From JAQGMV01 sp035525455 (GTDB taxonomy: Bacteria; Pseudomonadota; Gammaproteobacteria; Burkholderiales; SG8-41): 40,617 nt of DNA. Within the stretch, counting starts at the first letter, position 1, and each line of letters opens with the position of its first letter. The stretch is from assembly GCA_035525455.1 (NCBI GenBank), contig DATLEF010000074.1:1-40617 (forward strand). Reading direction: 5' to 3'. Positions 31,378-38,931 of the stretch are shown here, in pieces. Both the position numbers and the translations under genes were made by a program. The notes below the pieces were generated by a model. The model searched no databases. It was not told the DNA's origin and saw only the letters and a program-made list of their open reading frames with translations.

Positions 31378-31422
31378 ATTGCCAGACTAACGCTTCGCAG
31401 TGCGAAGCATGTGTCTGGCAAT
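31378..31422 (-). promoter_or_regulatory. Stop-codon-spanning hairpin of the acyl-CoA dehydrogenase gene
   Basis: Perfect 9-bp outer arms ATTGCCAGA (31378-31386) and TCTGGCAAT (31414-31422) with an inner pair GCTTCGCA / TGCGAAGC. On the mRNA the 5' arm is the codons Ile-Ala-Arg of the enzyme's last eleven residues, and the 3' arm lies after the TAG. The palindromic element follows 12 bases later. Confidence 0.75.
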
Positions 31423-32541
31423 AACCAGTTGTTGTATCTGGCTGGTGCCCTCGAAGAGCCGAAACAGGCGAACGTCGCGATAAAAGCGCTCGACCGGATA
31501 GTCCTGCATGTAACCGGCGCCGCCGTGGATCTGGACCGCGCGGTCGGCCACGCGCCCCACCATCTCAGATGCAAAAAGCTTACAGCACGACGCTTCCATC
31601 GTGACCGATTCGCCCTGATCGCGCTTGCGCGCCGCATCGAGCGTCATGCTGCGCGCCGCGTAAATTTCGGTCTGGCTGTCCGCTAGCATCGCCTGCACCA
31701 GCTGGAATTCGCCGATCGGCTGCCCGAACTGTTTACGCTCGATCGCATACTTGAGCGCTTCTTCGAGTATGCGGCCCGCGGCGCCGACGCATACCGCCGC
31801 GATGTTGAGCCGCGCCTTGTCGAGCACCTTCATCGCGGTCTTGAAACCCGCGCCTTCCACGCCGCCGATCAGATTTTCAGCGGGCACACGCACATTCTCG
31901 AATACAACGTCGGCCGTCTGCGCGCCGCGCTGGCCCATCTTGCGGTCGGGCCTGCCTACAGTGAGTCCGGCGCTGTCGCGTTCCACGATAAAAGCGGAGA
32001 CGCCGCGCGCATCCTTCGACGATGGATCGGTGCGCGCCATCACCGTGAAGACCCCGGCCTGCGGCGCGTTGGTGATGTAACGCTTGCCGCCGTTCAGGAT
32101 GTAGTGATCGCCTTCGCACCGCGCGCTCGTCGTGAGCGATCCGGCGTCGGAGCCGCTGCCGGGCTCGGTCAGCGCGAACGAGCCGATCAGCTCGCCTGCC
32201 GCAAGCCGCGGCAGATATGTTTTCTTCTGTGCCGGGGTGCCGTCGAGCACGATACCGACCGACCCGATACCCGTGTTGGTACCGATGATCGAGCGAAAAG
32301 CGGGAGACGCTCTGCAGAACGCCATCGCCACCCGCACTTCCTCTTCCATCGTGAGGCCGAGGCCGCCGTACTCTTCGGGTATCGTGAGCCCGAAGAGACC
32401 CATGCGACGCATGTCCGCGAGTATGTCCGCAGGAATAGCATCAGTCTCGGCGACTTCGGCTTCGCGCGGAATCAGCCGCTCGCGCACGAAGCGTTCGATC
32501 GTGTCGAGGAGAAGATTGAAGCTTTCGGTGTCTCGAATCAT
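31387..32541 (-). CDS. Acyl-CoA dehydrogenase
   Basis: A 384-residue acyl-CoA dehydrogenase, oxidising an acyl-CoA with FAD and passing electrons to ETF. Motifs: GLTIPEEYGGLGLTMEEEVR, LTEPGSGSDAGSLTTSA (FAD-binding signature), YITNAPQAGVFTVMARTDPS, and the C-terminal RLFEGTSQIQQLVIARHML with catalytic-base candidate Glu364. It lies between a Bug receptor gene and carboxyltransferase 3, so it may work in the same acyl-CoA pathway; etfBA at 14-15.8 kb are a likely electron acceptor. The exact chain length specificity cannot be read from sequence. Confidence 0.94.
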   Translation of the reverse strand: MIRDTESFNLLLDTIERFVRERLIPREAEVAETDAIPADILADMRRMGLFGLTIPEEYGGLGLTMEEEVRVAMAFCRASPAFRSIIGTNTGIGSVGIVLDGTPAQKKTYLPRLAAGELIGSFALTEPGSGSDAGSLTTSARCEGDHYILNGGKRYITNAPQAGVFTVMARTDPSSKDARGVSAFIVERDSAGLTVGRPDRKMGQRGAQTADVVFENVRVPAENLIGGVEGAGFKTAMKVLDKARLNIAAVCVGAAGRILEEALKYAIERKQFGQPIGEFQLVQAMLADSQTEIYAARSMTLDAARKRDQGESVTMEASCCKLFASEMVGRVADRAVQIHGGAGYMQDYPVERFYRDVRLFRLFEGTSQIQQLVIARHMLRTAKR

Positions 32542-32630
32542 TCGCAGTAAAACCTACGATGCGCGTTCCGCGCAAAAAATCGCTTATGCGCCTCGCGGCG
32601 CTATGTGTAACAAAACCCCGGCTCTGTGGT

Positions 32631-33623
32631 TCACTCTGCTTTTACGCCGGCATCGCGTATGACTTTCTGCCACTTCGTTATCTCGGAACGGATGAAAGCG
32701 GCGTATTCCTGCGGCGTGCCGCCGACCGGCTGCGCGCCCAGTGCGACGATGCGCTCATGCACATCGGGCAGCTTCAGTATGCGCTGCGTTTCCGCGGCAA
32801 GCTTGTCCACGATGACCTTGGGTGTTTTTGCGGGCGCGAGCAGTCCAAACCACGACAGGGCTTCGAAGCCCGGCACGCCCGCTTCGGCCACCGTCGGAAT
32901 ATCGGGTGCGGCCGGAGCACGCTTCGGCGACGACACTGCGAGCGCGCGGATCTTTCCTGCTTTCGCCTGCGGCAGATAAACCGGAATGTTGTCCATGGCA
33001 AGCTGGATCTGGCCTGCCATCACGTCGGCGAGCACACCCGCGCTGCCTTTGTAAGGCACGTGAACCATGCTCGTGCCGGTGAGCGTCTTCAAAAGCTCCA
33101 TCGAGAGATGCGCCGTCGCGCCGATGCCGGGCGAGCCGAAAGTGAGCTTGCCCGGATTTGACTTTGCATAAGCGACCAGCTCTTTCACGCTTTTCACCGG
33201 AAGCGCGTTCGTGACGACGAGGAGATTGGGCACGACTGCGACGAGGCTGATCGGCTCGAAGTCGCGCTGAGCGTGCCACGCGAGCTTCGGGTACAGCGTG
33301 TTGTTGATGCTGTGCGTCGCCGCGGTTCCCATCGTGATCGTATAGCCGTCGGGCGTCGCGCGTGCCGCGATTTCGGTGCCGATGTTCCCGTTCGCGCCGG
33401 GACGATTTTCCACGATCACCGGTTGACTCCAGTTCTCGGTCATTTTCTGGCCGAGCGCGCGCGCGAGTATGTCGGTCGTTCCGGCAGGCGTATACGCGAC
33501 AATGATGCGTATCGGCCGATTTGGATAGCCCGCGGCCGGATCGGCAGCAGCGGCGGTGCCACTGCAGATCGCAGCAATGGTGGCCACTGCGATGAAAGCT
33601 GTTGCTGGAGTTCTTGAACGCAC
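32631..33623 (-). CDS. Bug-family (TTT system) solute-binding receptor 1
   Basis: Periplasmic tripartite tricarboxylate transporter receptor of the Bug family, binding a small carboxylate or similar ligand. I start at GTG 33623 because it gives a normal signal peptide (MRSRTPATAFIAVATIAAIC, ending SGTAAAA). Family motifs: YPNRPIRIIVAYTPAGTTDI, GQKMTENWSQPVIVENRPGA, GNIGTEIAARATPDGYTITM, ALSWFGLLAPAKTPKVIVDK. The length is then 330 residues. An ATG at 33722 coupled to the upstream stop would add 33 residues encoded by an intergenic repeat, which is unlikely. No membrane subunits (TctA/B) are in the window, as usual for orphan Bug receptors. Confidence 0.88.
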   Translation of the reverse strand: MRSRTPATAFIAVATIAAICSGTAAAADPAAGYPNRPIRIIVAYTPAGTTDILARALGQKMTENWSQPVIVENRPGANGNIGTEIAARATPDGYTITMGTAATHSINNTLYPKLAWHAQRDFEPISLVAVVPNLLVVTNALPVKSVKELVAYAKSNPGKLTFGSPGIGATAHLSMELLKTLTGTSMVHVPYKGSAGVLADVMAGQIQLAMDNIPVYLPQAKAGKIRALAVSSPKRAPAAPDIPTVAEAGVPGFEALSWFGLLAPAKTPKVIVDKLAAETQRILKLPDVHERIVALGAQPVGGTPQEYAAFIRSEITKWQKVIRDAGVKAE

Positions 33624-33640
33624 CGGTGTTTTCAACCAAA

Positions 33641-33682
33641 GGAAGGGAGGTAACGGAGGGGAACCTAGGTTCCTCTCTGTTC
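33641..33682 (-). repeat. Intergenic palindromic element, copy 5
   Basis: GGAAGGGAGGTAACGGAGGG, then GGAACCTAGGTTCC palindrome and CTCTCTGTTCG. It sits in the leader of Bug receptor 1, so that a long open frame runs through it. Confidence 0.83.
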
Positions 33683-33698
33683 GTTTGCCGCCCCCGTA

Positions 33699-33727
33699 GG
33701 GGAATGATGGCTTCATCATCATTCCCC
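33699..33727 (-). promoter_or_regulatory. Stop-codon-spanning hairpin of Bug receptor 2
   Basis: Perfect 11-bp arms GGGGAATGATG (33699-33709) and CATCATTCCCC (33717-33727), 7-base loop. On the mRNA the 5' arm covers the last Gly-Glu codons and the TGA stop; a following ATG triplet run lies inside it and would be hidden. Confidence 0.72.
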
Positions 33728-34678
33728 CTTTATCCCGGCGGCCCTGATGACTTTGCTCCATTTGGCGATTTCAGCCTGCATGAAAGCGGTGTACTGCTCG
33801 GGTGTGTTGGCGACCGGATCGGCGCCGAGGCCTTGCAGCTTCTCGCGGATGTCGGGCGCGTTCAGGACGCGCACGATCTCGCTGTGCAACCGGTCGATGA
33901 TGGGACGCGGCGTCTTGGCCGGCGCGGAGATGCCGTAGAACGTCGTCACTTCGTAGCCCGAAATCCCGCTCTCAGCCACCGTGGGTATGTCGGGGGCGAC
34001 CGGTGTGCGTTTGGCGCCGGTCGTCGCGATCGCACGCAGCTTCCCGTCGCGCGCCTGGCGGATGACCGTGGGGACGTTGCCGAAATACAGTGAGAACTCA
34101 CCGCTCAACAGCCCGACGAGCGCCGGGCCGCCGCCTTTGTACGGGATGTGCACCCATTTCACGCCGCTCATGTACTCGAAAAGCGCGGCAGACAGGTGGA
34201 CGGTAGTGCCGATGCCCGACGAGCCGTAGTTGATGTCGCCCGGGCGCTTTTTCGAAATCGCGATCAGCTCCTTTACCGTGCGCGGCGGAAACGACGGATG
34301 CACGACGAGCAGGTTCTGGGATTCCGCGGCTATCGTGATGAAGGCGAAGTCCTTGATGGAATCGAAATTGAGCTTCATGAGCGCCGGATTCGTCGCGTGT
34401 CCCGGCGCGTTCAGCATGATCGTGTAACCGTCGGGAGGCATGCGCACGAACATGTCGGAGGCGATCGCGGTATTCGCGCCGCCGCGATTGTCGACGATGA
34501 CCTGCTGGCCCAGGTATTCGCCGAGCTTGGGCGCGACGACGCGCGCAACGATGTCGTTCGTGCCGCCCGGCGGGAAGCCGACGATGAAGCGGATCGGCTT
34601 TGAGGGATACGCCTGTCCGAACGTAATGTTGGGCGCGAGCAGCAATGCAAACAGTACAGCGAAACGCGATTTCCTCAT
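33719..34678 (-). CDS. Bug-family (TTT system) solute-binding receptor 2
   Basis: A 319-residue Bug receptor, paralogous to receptor 1 downstream. Signal peptide MRKSRFAVLFALLLAPNITFG. Motifs: YPSKPIRFIVGFPPGGTNDI, GEYLGQQVIVDNRGGANTAI, MNYGSSGIGTTVHLSAALFE-like block (DINYGSSGIGTTVHLSAALF) and VTTFYGISAPAKTPRPIIDR. Ligand unknown. It follows the cupin gene by 25 bases. GAGGAG lies before the ATG. Two adjacent divergent receptors in one array suggest more than one related substrate or recent duplication. Confidence 0.92.
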   Translation of the reverse strand: MRKSRFAVLFALLLAPNITFGQAYPSKPIRFIVGFPPGGTNDIVARVVAPKLGEYLGQQVIVDNRGGANTAIASDMFVRMPPDGYTIMLNAPGHATNPALMKLNFDSIKDFAFITIAAESQNLLVVHPSFPPRTVKELIAISKKRPGDINYGSSGIGTTVHLSAALFEYMSGVKWVHIPYKGGGPALVGLLSGEFSLYFGNVPTVIRQARDGKLRAIATTGAKRTPVAPDIPTVAESGISGYEVTTFYGISAPAKTPRPIIDRLHSEIVRVLNAPDIREKLQGLGADPVANTPEQYTAFMQAEIAKWSKVIRAAGIKGE

Positions 34679-34703
34679 GGTTTCTCCTCGGAGTTGTTTT
34701 ATC

Positions 34704-35177
34704 TCAGCCGCGTTTGGCGGCCGGGCGCTGCTTAGGTTCGTAGCCTTTCAGATACACCGGTCCCTCCATCGTGCCGTCGACCGCCTTACCGATGATGCCA
34801 TGCGCAAGGTCTTTGATCGCGATGAAGATCACGTCCTCGTCCGGAGTCGACACCAGCGTGTGCGGCGCGTTTGCGGGAATGTAGATGAGCGTCCCGGCCG
34901 GAGCGACCACTTTCTTACCGTTCACCGAGCCTTTGAGCGTGCCTTTCACGACGTAGTTGAACTGTTCGTTCGGATGCGAGTGCATGCGCGAGCCCGTACC
35001 GCGCGGCTTGTGGATATAACCCACGAGCATGCGATCCCCTTCGACCACGCCGCCATGTGCACTCGAATACCCCGTGCCCGCCGGCACTTTCTTCACTTGA
35101 TCGAGACGATAGTGATACGTGTCCGTTCCACCTTTGACGGCGCCAGCGGTTTTGGTTTTCAGAATTTTTGCTGCCAT
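34704..35177 (-). CDS. Cupin domain protein
   Basis: A 157-residue single-domain cupin. The metal-binding motif 1 is SRMHSHPNEQFNYVVKG (two His and one Glu), and motif 2 ends in PANAPHTLV (third His). The rest is GTLKGSVNGKKVVAPAGTLI. GGAGAAG precedes the ATG. The fold is shared by dioxygenases, isomerases and binding proteins; the activity cannot be told. It lies between an amidohydrolase and two solute receptors, so a step in handling the imported compound is plausible. Confidence 0.9.
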   Translation of the reverse strand: MAAKILKTKTAGAVKGGTDTYHYRLDQVKKVPAGTGYSSAHGGVVEGDRMLVGYIHKPRGTGSRMHSHPNEQFNYVVKGTLKGSVNGKKVVAPAGTLIYIPANAPHTLVSTPDEDVIFIAIKDLAHGIIGKAVDGTMEGPVYLKGYEPKQRPAAKRG

Positions 35178-35201
35178 AGCTTCTCCAATGTTCGGGCGGT
35201 G

Positions 35202-35266
35202 GAGCGATCGTCAGATCGCCGAAGGAAGGGAGGTTACGGAGGGAAACATAGGTTTCCCTCTGTTCG
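35202..35266 (-). repeat. Intergenic palindromic element, copy 6 (best full copy)
   Basis: Full copy: hairpin GCGATCGTCAGATCGC at 35204-35219, GAAGGAAGGGAGGTTACGG at 35221-35239, palindrome GAGGGAAAC / GTTTCCCTC and TGTTCG. It ends 24 bases before the start of the cupin gene and begins right after the terminator of the amidohydrolase gene. Confidence 0.88.
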
Positions 35267-35267
35267 T

Positions 35268-35301
35268 AATAAAAATAGTATCTTTAGCGCAGCTAAAGAT
35301 A
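35268..35301 (-). terminator. Terminator spanning the amidohydrolase stop codon
   Basis: Perfect 10-bp arms TATCTTTAGC (35279-35288) and GCTAAAGATA (35292-35301), loop GCA. On the mRNA the 5' arm is Tyr-Leu-stop and the hairpin is followed by CTATTTTTATTA, a U-rich tract. It is a good Rho-independent terminator, although the cupin gene continues in the same direction. Confidence 0.82.
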
Positions 35302-36648
35302 ATCCACGATCTTCCATTCGCCCGGTTTCACATTCACGACGTTCTTGTTCTTCCCTGGGCGACGGTCAGCATAGACGCGACCTTCCTTCATCACGAGCTG
35401 GATATTCTGTTTCTGTTGGAGGCAGGCGATGTCCTTCAGCGGATCGCCGTTCACCGCGATCACGTCCGCGAGCTTGCCCGCTTCGATCGTGCCCAGCTCG
35501 CCACCCAGCTTGATCGCCTGCGCCGCGTTGCGCGTGGCCGTGAGCAGCGCATCCATCGGGCTCATACCGAGCTTCACGTAGATCTCGAGCTCGGCGGCGT
35601 TCGTGCCCATATGGGGCTCGAAACCCATGTCCGTGCCCATTGCGATCTTGACGCCCGCCTTGTGCATTTTCTCGAACGTCTCGAAGCAGAAAGGCTGCAG
35701 GTACTTCATCTTCTTCAGCACGAATTCCGCGGTGCCGACTTCGCGCCGGAGCTGGATCGCGTGATCCGTCCGATGCGAAAGCGTCGGCGTCACCGGCACG
35801 CCCGCTTCGCAGATCATGTCGATCGTCTCGTCATCGTGAAACACCATGTGCTCGATCGTGTCGGCGCCCGCCTTGAGCGCCATGCGCTGCGCCTGCGTCG
35901 TGAAGCAATGAACGGCGGCGATCTTGTGCAGCGCATGCGCTTCGTCGACGATCGCGTCGAGTTCCTCCTGCGTCATGTTGCGTATGTCCGGCTCTTCCTT
36001 GTCGGTACCGCCGCCGCCCGAAGCGCAGGTCTTGATGACGTCCGCGCCCGCCAGCAGGTTCTTGCGCGCGAGCTTACGCAATTCCCACGGTCCGTCTGCG
36101 GTATTGAAACCCCAGCGGTACATGGCGCGCGGCTGGATGAGATCGAGGTGCGATCCGGTCATGGTCGTGAATGCACCGATCAGCATGCGCGGTCCTTCGA
36201 CGATCCCGGCGTTGATGGCATCGCGCACCGCGCACATTTCGTCGACGAGCAGGCCGCGCGGGCCGTTCATGCCAAGGTCGCGGAGCGTGGTGAACCCCAT
36301 GTCGAAGCAGTTCTGCGCGTGAAAGAGGGCATACATCTGCTGCAGGTGCGGCATGATCTCGAACTGAGCGACGCGATGATTGTGAAACGTCATGCAGTTG
36401 AACATCGCGGTGTGGATGTGGAGATCCATCATGCCCGGCATGAGCGTACAGCCTTCGGCGTCGATCACTTCGGCGTCGTCCGGGATGTCGATCTGCCCGC
36501 GCGCCCCGACCTCCTTCACGTGCCGACCGCGGACCACGATCACCGGGTCGTTCAAAGGCGCGCCGCCGTTACCGTCGATGAGCGTTGCGCCCTTTATTAT
36601 CGTGACCGCACCTTCGTCTGCTTTCTCCAGAAATTCCTGCGACTTCAC
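35293..36648 (-). CDS. Amidohydrolase family protein
   Basis: A 451-residue metal-dependent hydrolase resembling imidazolonepropionase-type and Xaa-Pro-dipeptidase-type amidohydrolases. The composite beta-sandwich N-terminus (IIKGATLIDGNGGAP) leads to the metal motif DLHIH (His77, His79). The bridging Lys is probably in GADVIKTCASGGGG; further ligands are the His in AVHCFTTQ and TIEHMVF, and the Asp in GTDMGFEP. GTG 36648 is used, with GGAGGAG upstream. It is the first gene of a minus-strand block before the cupin gene and has its own terminator, so read-through must be partial. The substrate is unknown: a cyclic amide, hydantoin, lactone or peptide are possible. Confidence 0.92.
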   Translation of the reverse strand: MKSQEFLEKADEGAVTIIKGATLIDGNGGAPLNDPVIVVRGRHVKEVGARGQIDIPDDAEVIDAEGCTLMPGMMDLHIHTAMFNCMTFHNHRVAQFEIMPHLQQMYALFHAQNCFDMGFTTLRDLGMNGPRGLLVDEMCAVRDAINAGIVEGPRMLIGAFTTMTGSHLDLIQPRAMYRWGFNTADGPWELRKLARKNLLAGADVIKTCASGGGGTDKEEPDIRNMTQEELDAIVDEAHALHKIAAVHCFTTQAQRMALKAGADTIEHMVFHDDETIDMICEAGVPVTPTLSHRTDHAIQLRREVGTAEFVLKKMKYLQPFCFETFEKMHKAGVKIAMGTDMGFEPHMGTNAAELEIYVKLGMSPMDALLTATRNAAQAIKLGGELGTIEAGKLADVIAVNGDPLKDIACLQQKQNIQLVMKEGRVYADRRPGKNKNVVNVKPGEWKIVDYL

Positions 36649-36659
36649 TCGCTCTCCTC

Positions 36660-37733
36660 CTACCCAAAGCCCTTCATCGCCGCGACGAACTGCGCGTACG
36701 CAGCGGGATCGATGGCGGTTTGCGTCACGATTGCCGGCGCATAGTCGAACGCGCGGAACGTGCGCTCGATCTCATCCCGATCTATATCACGCGCGATGAA
36801 CACGAGGCGCGAGCGCCGGTCGTCGGTCGGCCAAGCGTCGAGGACGACAGGCTCATGCACCACCGTTTGCACCGCCTGCACGACCACCGGCTCGCCTTCG
36901 ACATTGAGTATGCCTTTCACCCGCAGCAGGTTCGCGCCGCGCAAGCCGGCGAGCATGTCGAGCCACATGACAAGGCCCGCGCGGCGGATCGTACGCTCGT
37001 GATACAGGCAAAATGCCCGCACGCGCGCGTCATGCGCGTGGTCTTTCACCACACCGTGCATCGCACGCGCGTGCTCCGCTACTTTAAGCCAGCGCTCGAC
37101 TTCGGCGGGTTTCTTGCGCGTATCATGCACGCCGCCGCGCAGAAAAAGCGCGGGGTCAATGTCCCCGCGCACGACTTCGCAGATTTCCGCACCGGGATTC
37201 AGATGTGCGAGCCTTTCGCGCAGCATGCGCGTCGCGTGCGGGCTCGCGAGGTCGGTCTTGGTCACGAGCAGCGCGTCGGCGACCGCGGCCTGCTTCACGG
37301 AAACGCCTTGCGTATCGAGCTGCGCTTCGCCATGCACCGCATCGACAAGTGTCACGATGTCGTGCACCCGATAAATATGCCGCAGCGCCTCATCTGCAAC
37401 GAGACTTTGCAGCACCGGCACGGGGTCGGCGAGGCCGCTCGCCTCGATGATGACATTCGAAAACGCGGGCACTCCGGGCTGCGCGCGTTTCGCATGGAGA
37501 TCGCTTAGCGTCTGCACGAGATCGCCGCGTACAGTGCAGCAGAGGCAACCCGTGTCGAGCACCACCATGTTCTCGGCCGGCGCGGCAACGAGGAGGTGGT
37601 CGATCGGGACTTCGCCGAATTCGTTGATGATGACGGCGCTGTCGGCGAGCGCGGGGTCCTGCAGCAGACGATTGAGCAGCGTCGTCTTACCGCTGCCCAG
37701 GAACCCGGTGATGAGGGTGACCGGCAGCGTCAC
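36660..37733 (-). CDS. CobW/COG0523 family GTP-binding protein
   Basis: A 357-residue G3E GTPase, likely a metallochaperone. Walker A is GFLGSGKTT (residues 10-18); the metal-binding CxCC motif is GCLCC with Cys63, Cys65 and Cys66; EFGEVPIDH and LVTKTDLAS give the G-motifs. The CobW C-terminal domain is at about 240-350. The start overlaps the aldolase stop by 4 bases. Placement after glycolytic genes is unusual and may be chance. Which metal (Zn, Co, Fe) is not readable; no Zur site or paralogue is visible in the leader. Confidence 0.92.
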   Translation of the reverse strand: MTLPVTLITGFLGSGKTTLLNRLLQDPALADSAVIINEFGEVPIDHLLVAAPAENMVVLDTGCLCCTVRGDLVQTLSDLHAKRAQPGVPAFSNVIIEASGLADPVPVLQSLVADEALRHIYRVHDIVTLVDAVHGEAQLDTQGVSVKQAAVADALLVTKTDLASPHATRMLRERLAHLNPGAEICEVVRGDIDPALFLRGGVHDTRKKPAEVERWLKVAEHARAMHGVVKDHAHDARVRAFCLYHERTIRRAGLVMWLDMLAGLRGANLLRVKGILNVEGEPVVVQAVQTVVHEPVVLDAWPTDDRRSRLVFIARDIDRDEIERTFRAFDYAPAIVTQTAIDPAAYAQFVAAMKGFG

Positions 37734-38764
37734 GCCGCCTTGGCCTGTTTTTCCTCGTTCTCGGAATAGCGTCCGGCATAGGCCAGACTATTCATGCGCG
37801 AGCGGTGCAGCAATGCGGCCTGCGCGGCCGCGACGTTCCCCGCGGCGCCTTTCCAGGCTTTGAGTGCCGCCGCTTGCAGCGCGCGCCCATAGGAAAAGGA
37901 TAACGGCCACGGCAAGCGTTCGGCGTGGGCGCGGTTCATTGCATTGAGATGCGCAGTGGCGAGCTCATCGCTCTGACCGCCGGAGAGAAAAGCGATACCC
38001 GCGACTGCCGGCGGGACGGTACGCTTCAATGTGCGCATGGTTCGCTCGGCGACTTCGTCGACCCCGGCCTGCTGCGCGCCCTGCGTGCCCGAAATGACCA
38101 TGCTCGGCTTGAGCACGGATCCTTCCAGGCTCACGCGGTTCACATAGAGTGCGTCGTAAACCGCGTTCAAAGTCCATTCGGTGACTTCTTCGCAGCGCTC
38201 GATCGTGTGGTCACCGTCCATAAGCACTTCGGGCTCGACGATCGGCACGAGACCCGCTTCCTGACAGATCGCGGCATAGCGCGCTAGGGCGTGCGCGTTT
38301 TCCTCGATGCACGTGGTACTCGGTATGCCTTTGCCGATCGTGATCACGGCGCGCCACTTGGCGAATTTCGCGCCGAGCTTCACGTATTCGGCGCAGCGTT
38401 TCGCGAGCCCGTCGAGACCTTCGGTCACTGTTTCACCGGGACAGAATGCAAGCGGTTTCGCTCCAGTGTCCACTTTTATCCCGGGGAGTATGCCGTTGCG
38501 GCTCAGGAGCTCCACGAACGGCGTGCCGTCTATTGCTTTCTGGCGGAGCGTCTCGTCGTACAGGATGACGCCGCTTACGTACTGGCTGAGCCCTTTCGCC
38601 GTGAAGAGCATGTCGCGATACGCGCGTCGGTTCTCCTCCGTGTTTTCCACCTTGATCGAGTTGAAGCGTTTTTCGATGGTTCCGGTGCTTTCGTCGGCGG
38701 CCAGCAGCCCTTTTCCGGGCGCGACCATGGCTTTGGCGATGGACGGCAGATCGTGTGTCGGCAT
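37730..38764 (-). CDS. Class I fructose-bisphosphate aldolase
   Basis: A 344-residue class I (Schiff-base) aldolase cleaving fructose-1,6-bisphosphate. I start at ATG 38764 (MPTHDLPSIAKAMVAPGKGL) with AGGAG seven bases upstream; an in-frame ATG at 38854 lies in an intergenic palindrome. Motifs: GLLAADESTGTIEKRF, KWRAVITIG (Lys), VEPEVLM, and Schiff-base Lys in GSVLKPSMVISGT. This is the animal-type class I enzyme; in betaproteobacteria the place after pgk-pyk is usually held by the zinc-dependent class II enzyme. It overlaps the CobW gene by 4 bases. Confidence 0.92.
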   Translation of the reverse strand: MPTHDLPSIAKAMVAPGKGLLAADESTGTIEKRFNSIKVENTEENRRAYRDMLFTAKGLSQYVSGVILYDETLRQKAIDGTPFVELLSRNGILPGIKVDTGAKPLAFCPGETVTEGLDGLAKRCAEYVKLGAKFAKWRAVITIGKGIPSTTCIEENAHALARYAAICQEAGLVPIVEPEVLMDGDHTIERCEEVTEWTLNAVYDALYVNRVSLEGSVLKPSMVISGTQGAQQAGVDEVAERTMRTLKRTVPPAVAGIAFLSGGQSDELATAHLNAMNRAHAERLPWPLSFSYGRALQAAALKAWKGAAGNVAAAQAALLHRSRMNSLAYAGRYSENEEKQAKAA

Positions 38765-38826
38765 GACAGGTCTCCTGCGGCTTTCGTTCGGGGGAGGTGG
38801 CTCAAAACAGCGTGAATGTGATTCTA

Positions 38827-38866
38827 AGGAAAGGAGATCTCGGAGGGAAACCATGGGTTTCCCTCT
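38827..38866 (-). repeat. Intergenic palindromic element, copy 7
   Basis: GGAAAGGAGATCTCGG, then palindrome GAGGGAAACC / GGTTTCCCTC (38843-38865). The left segment has diverged: GAGATCTC replaces GAGGTTAC. It lies between the pyk stop hairpin and the aldolase start. Confidence 0.8.
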
Positions 38867-38883
38867 GAGGCGTTCACCGGGCT

Positions 38884-38931
38884 ACGCGTAGGTTCAAGCA
38901 GCGAGCGAAGCGAGCAGCGTAGCCTACGCGT
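38884..38931 (-). promoter_or_regulatory. Stop-codon-spanning hairpin of pyk
   Basis: Arms ACGCGTAGG (38884-38892) and CCTACGCGT (38923-38931) pair around a GC-rich loop that can itself fold. On the mRNA the 5' arm contains the last Ala codon and the TAG. No T tract; the aldolase gene follows. Confidence 0.68.

Noticed and set aside
37730..38854. Aldolase start at ATG 38854
   Set aside because: That ATG lies in the centre of an intergenic palindrome; ATG 38764 has a Shine-Dalgarno and gives the normal N-terminus.
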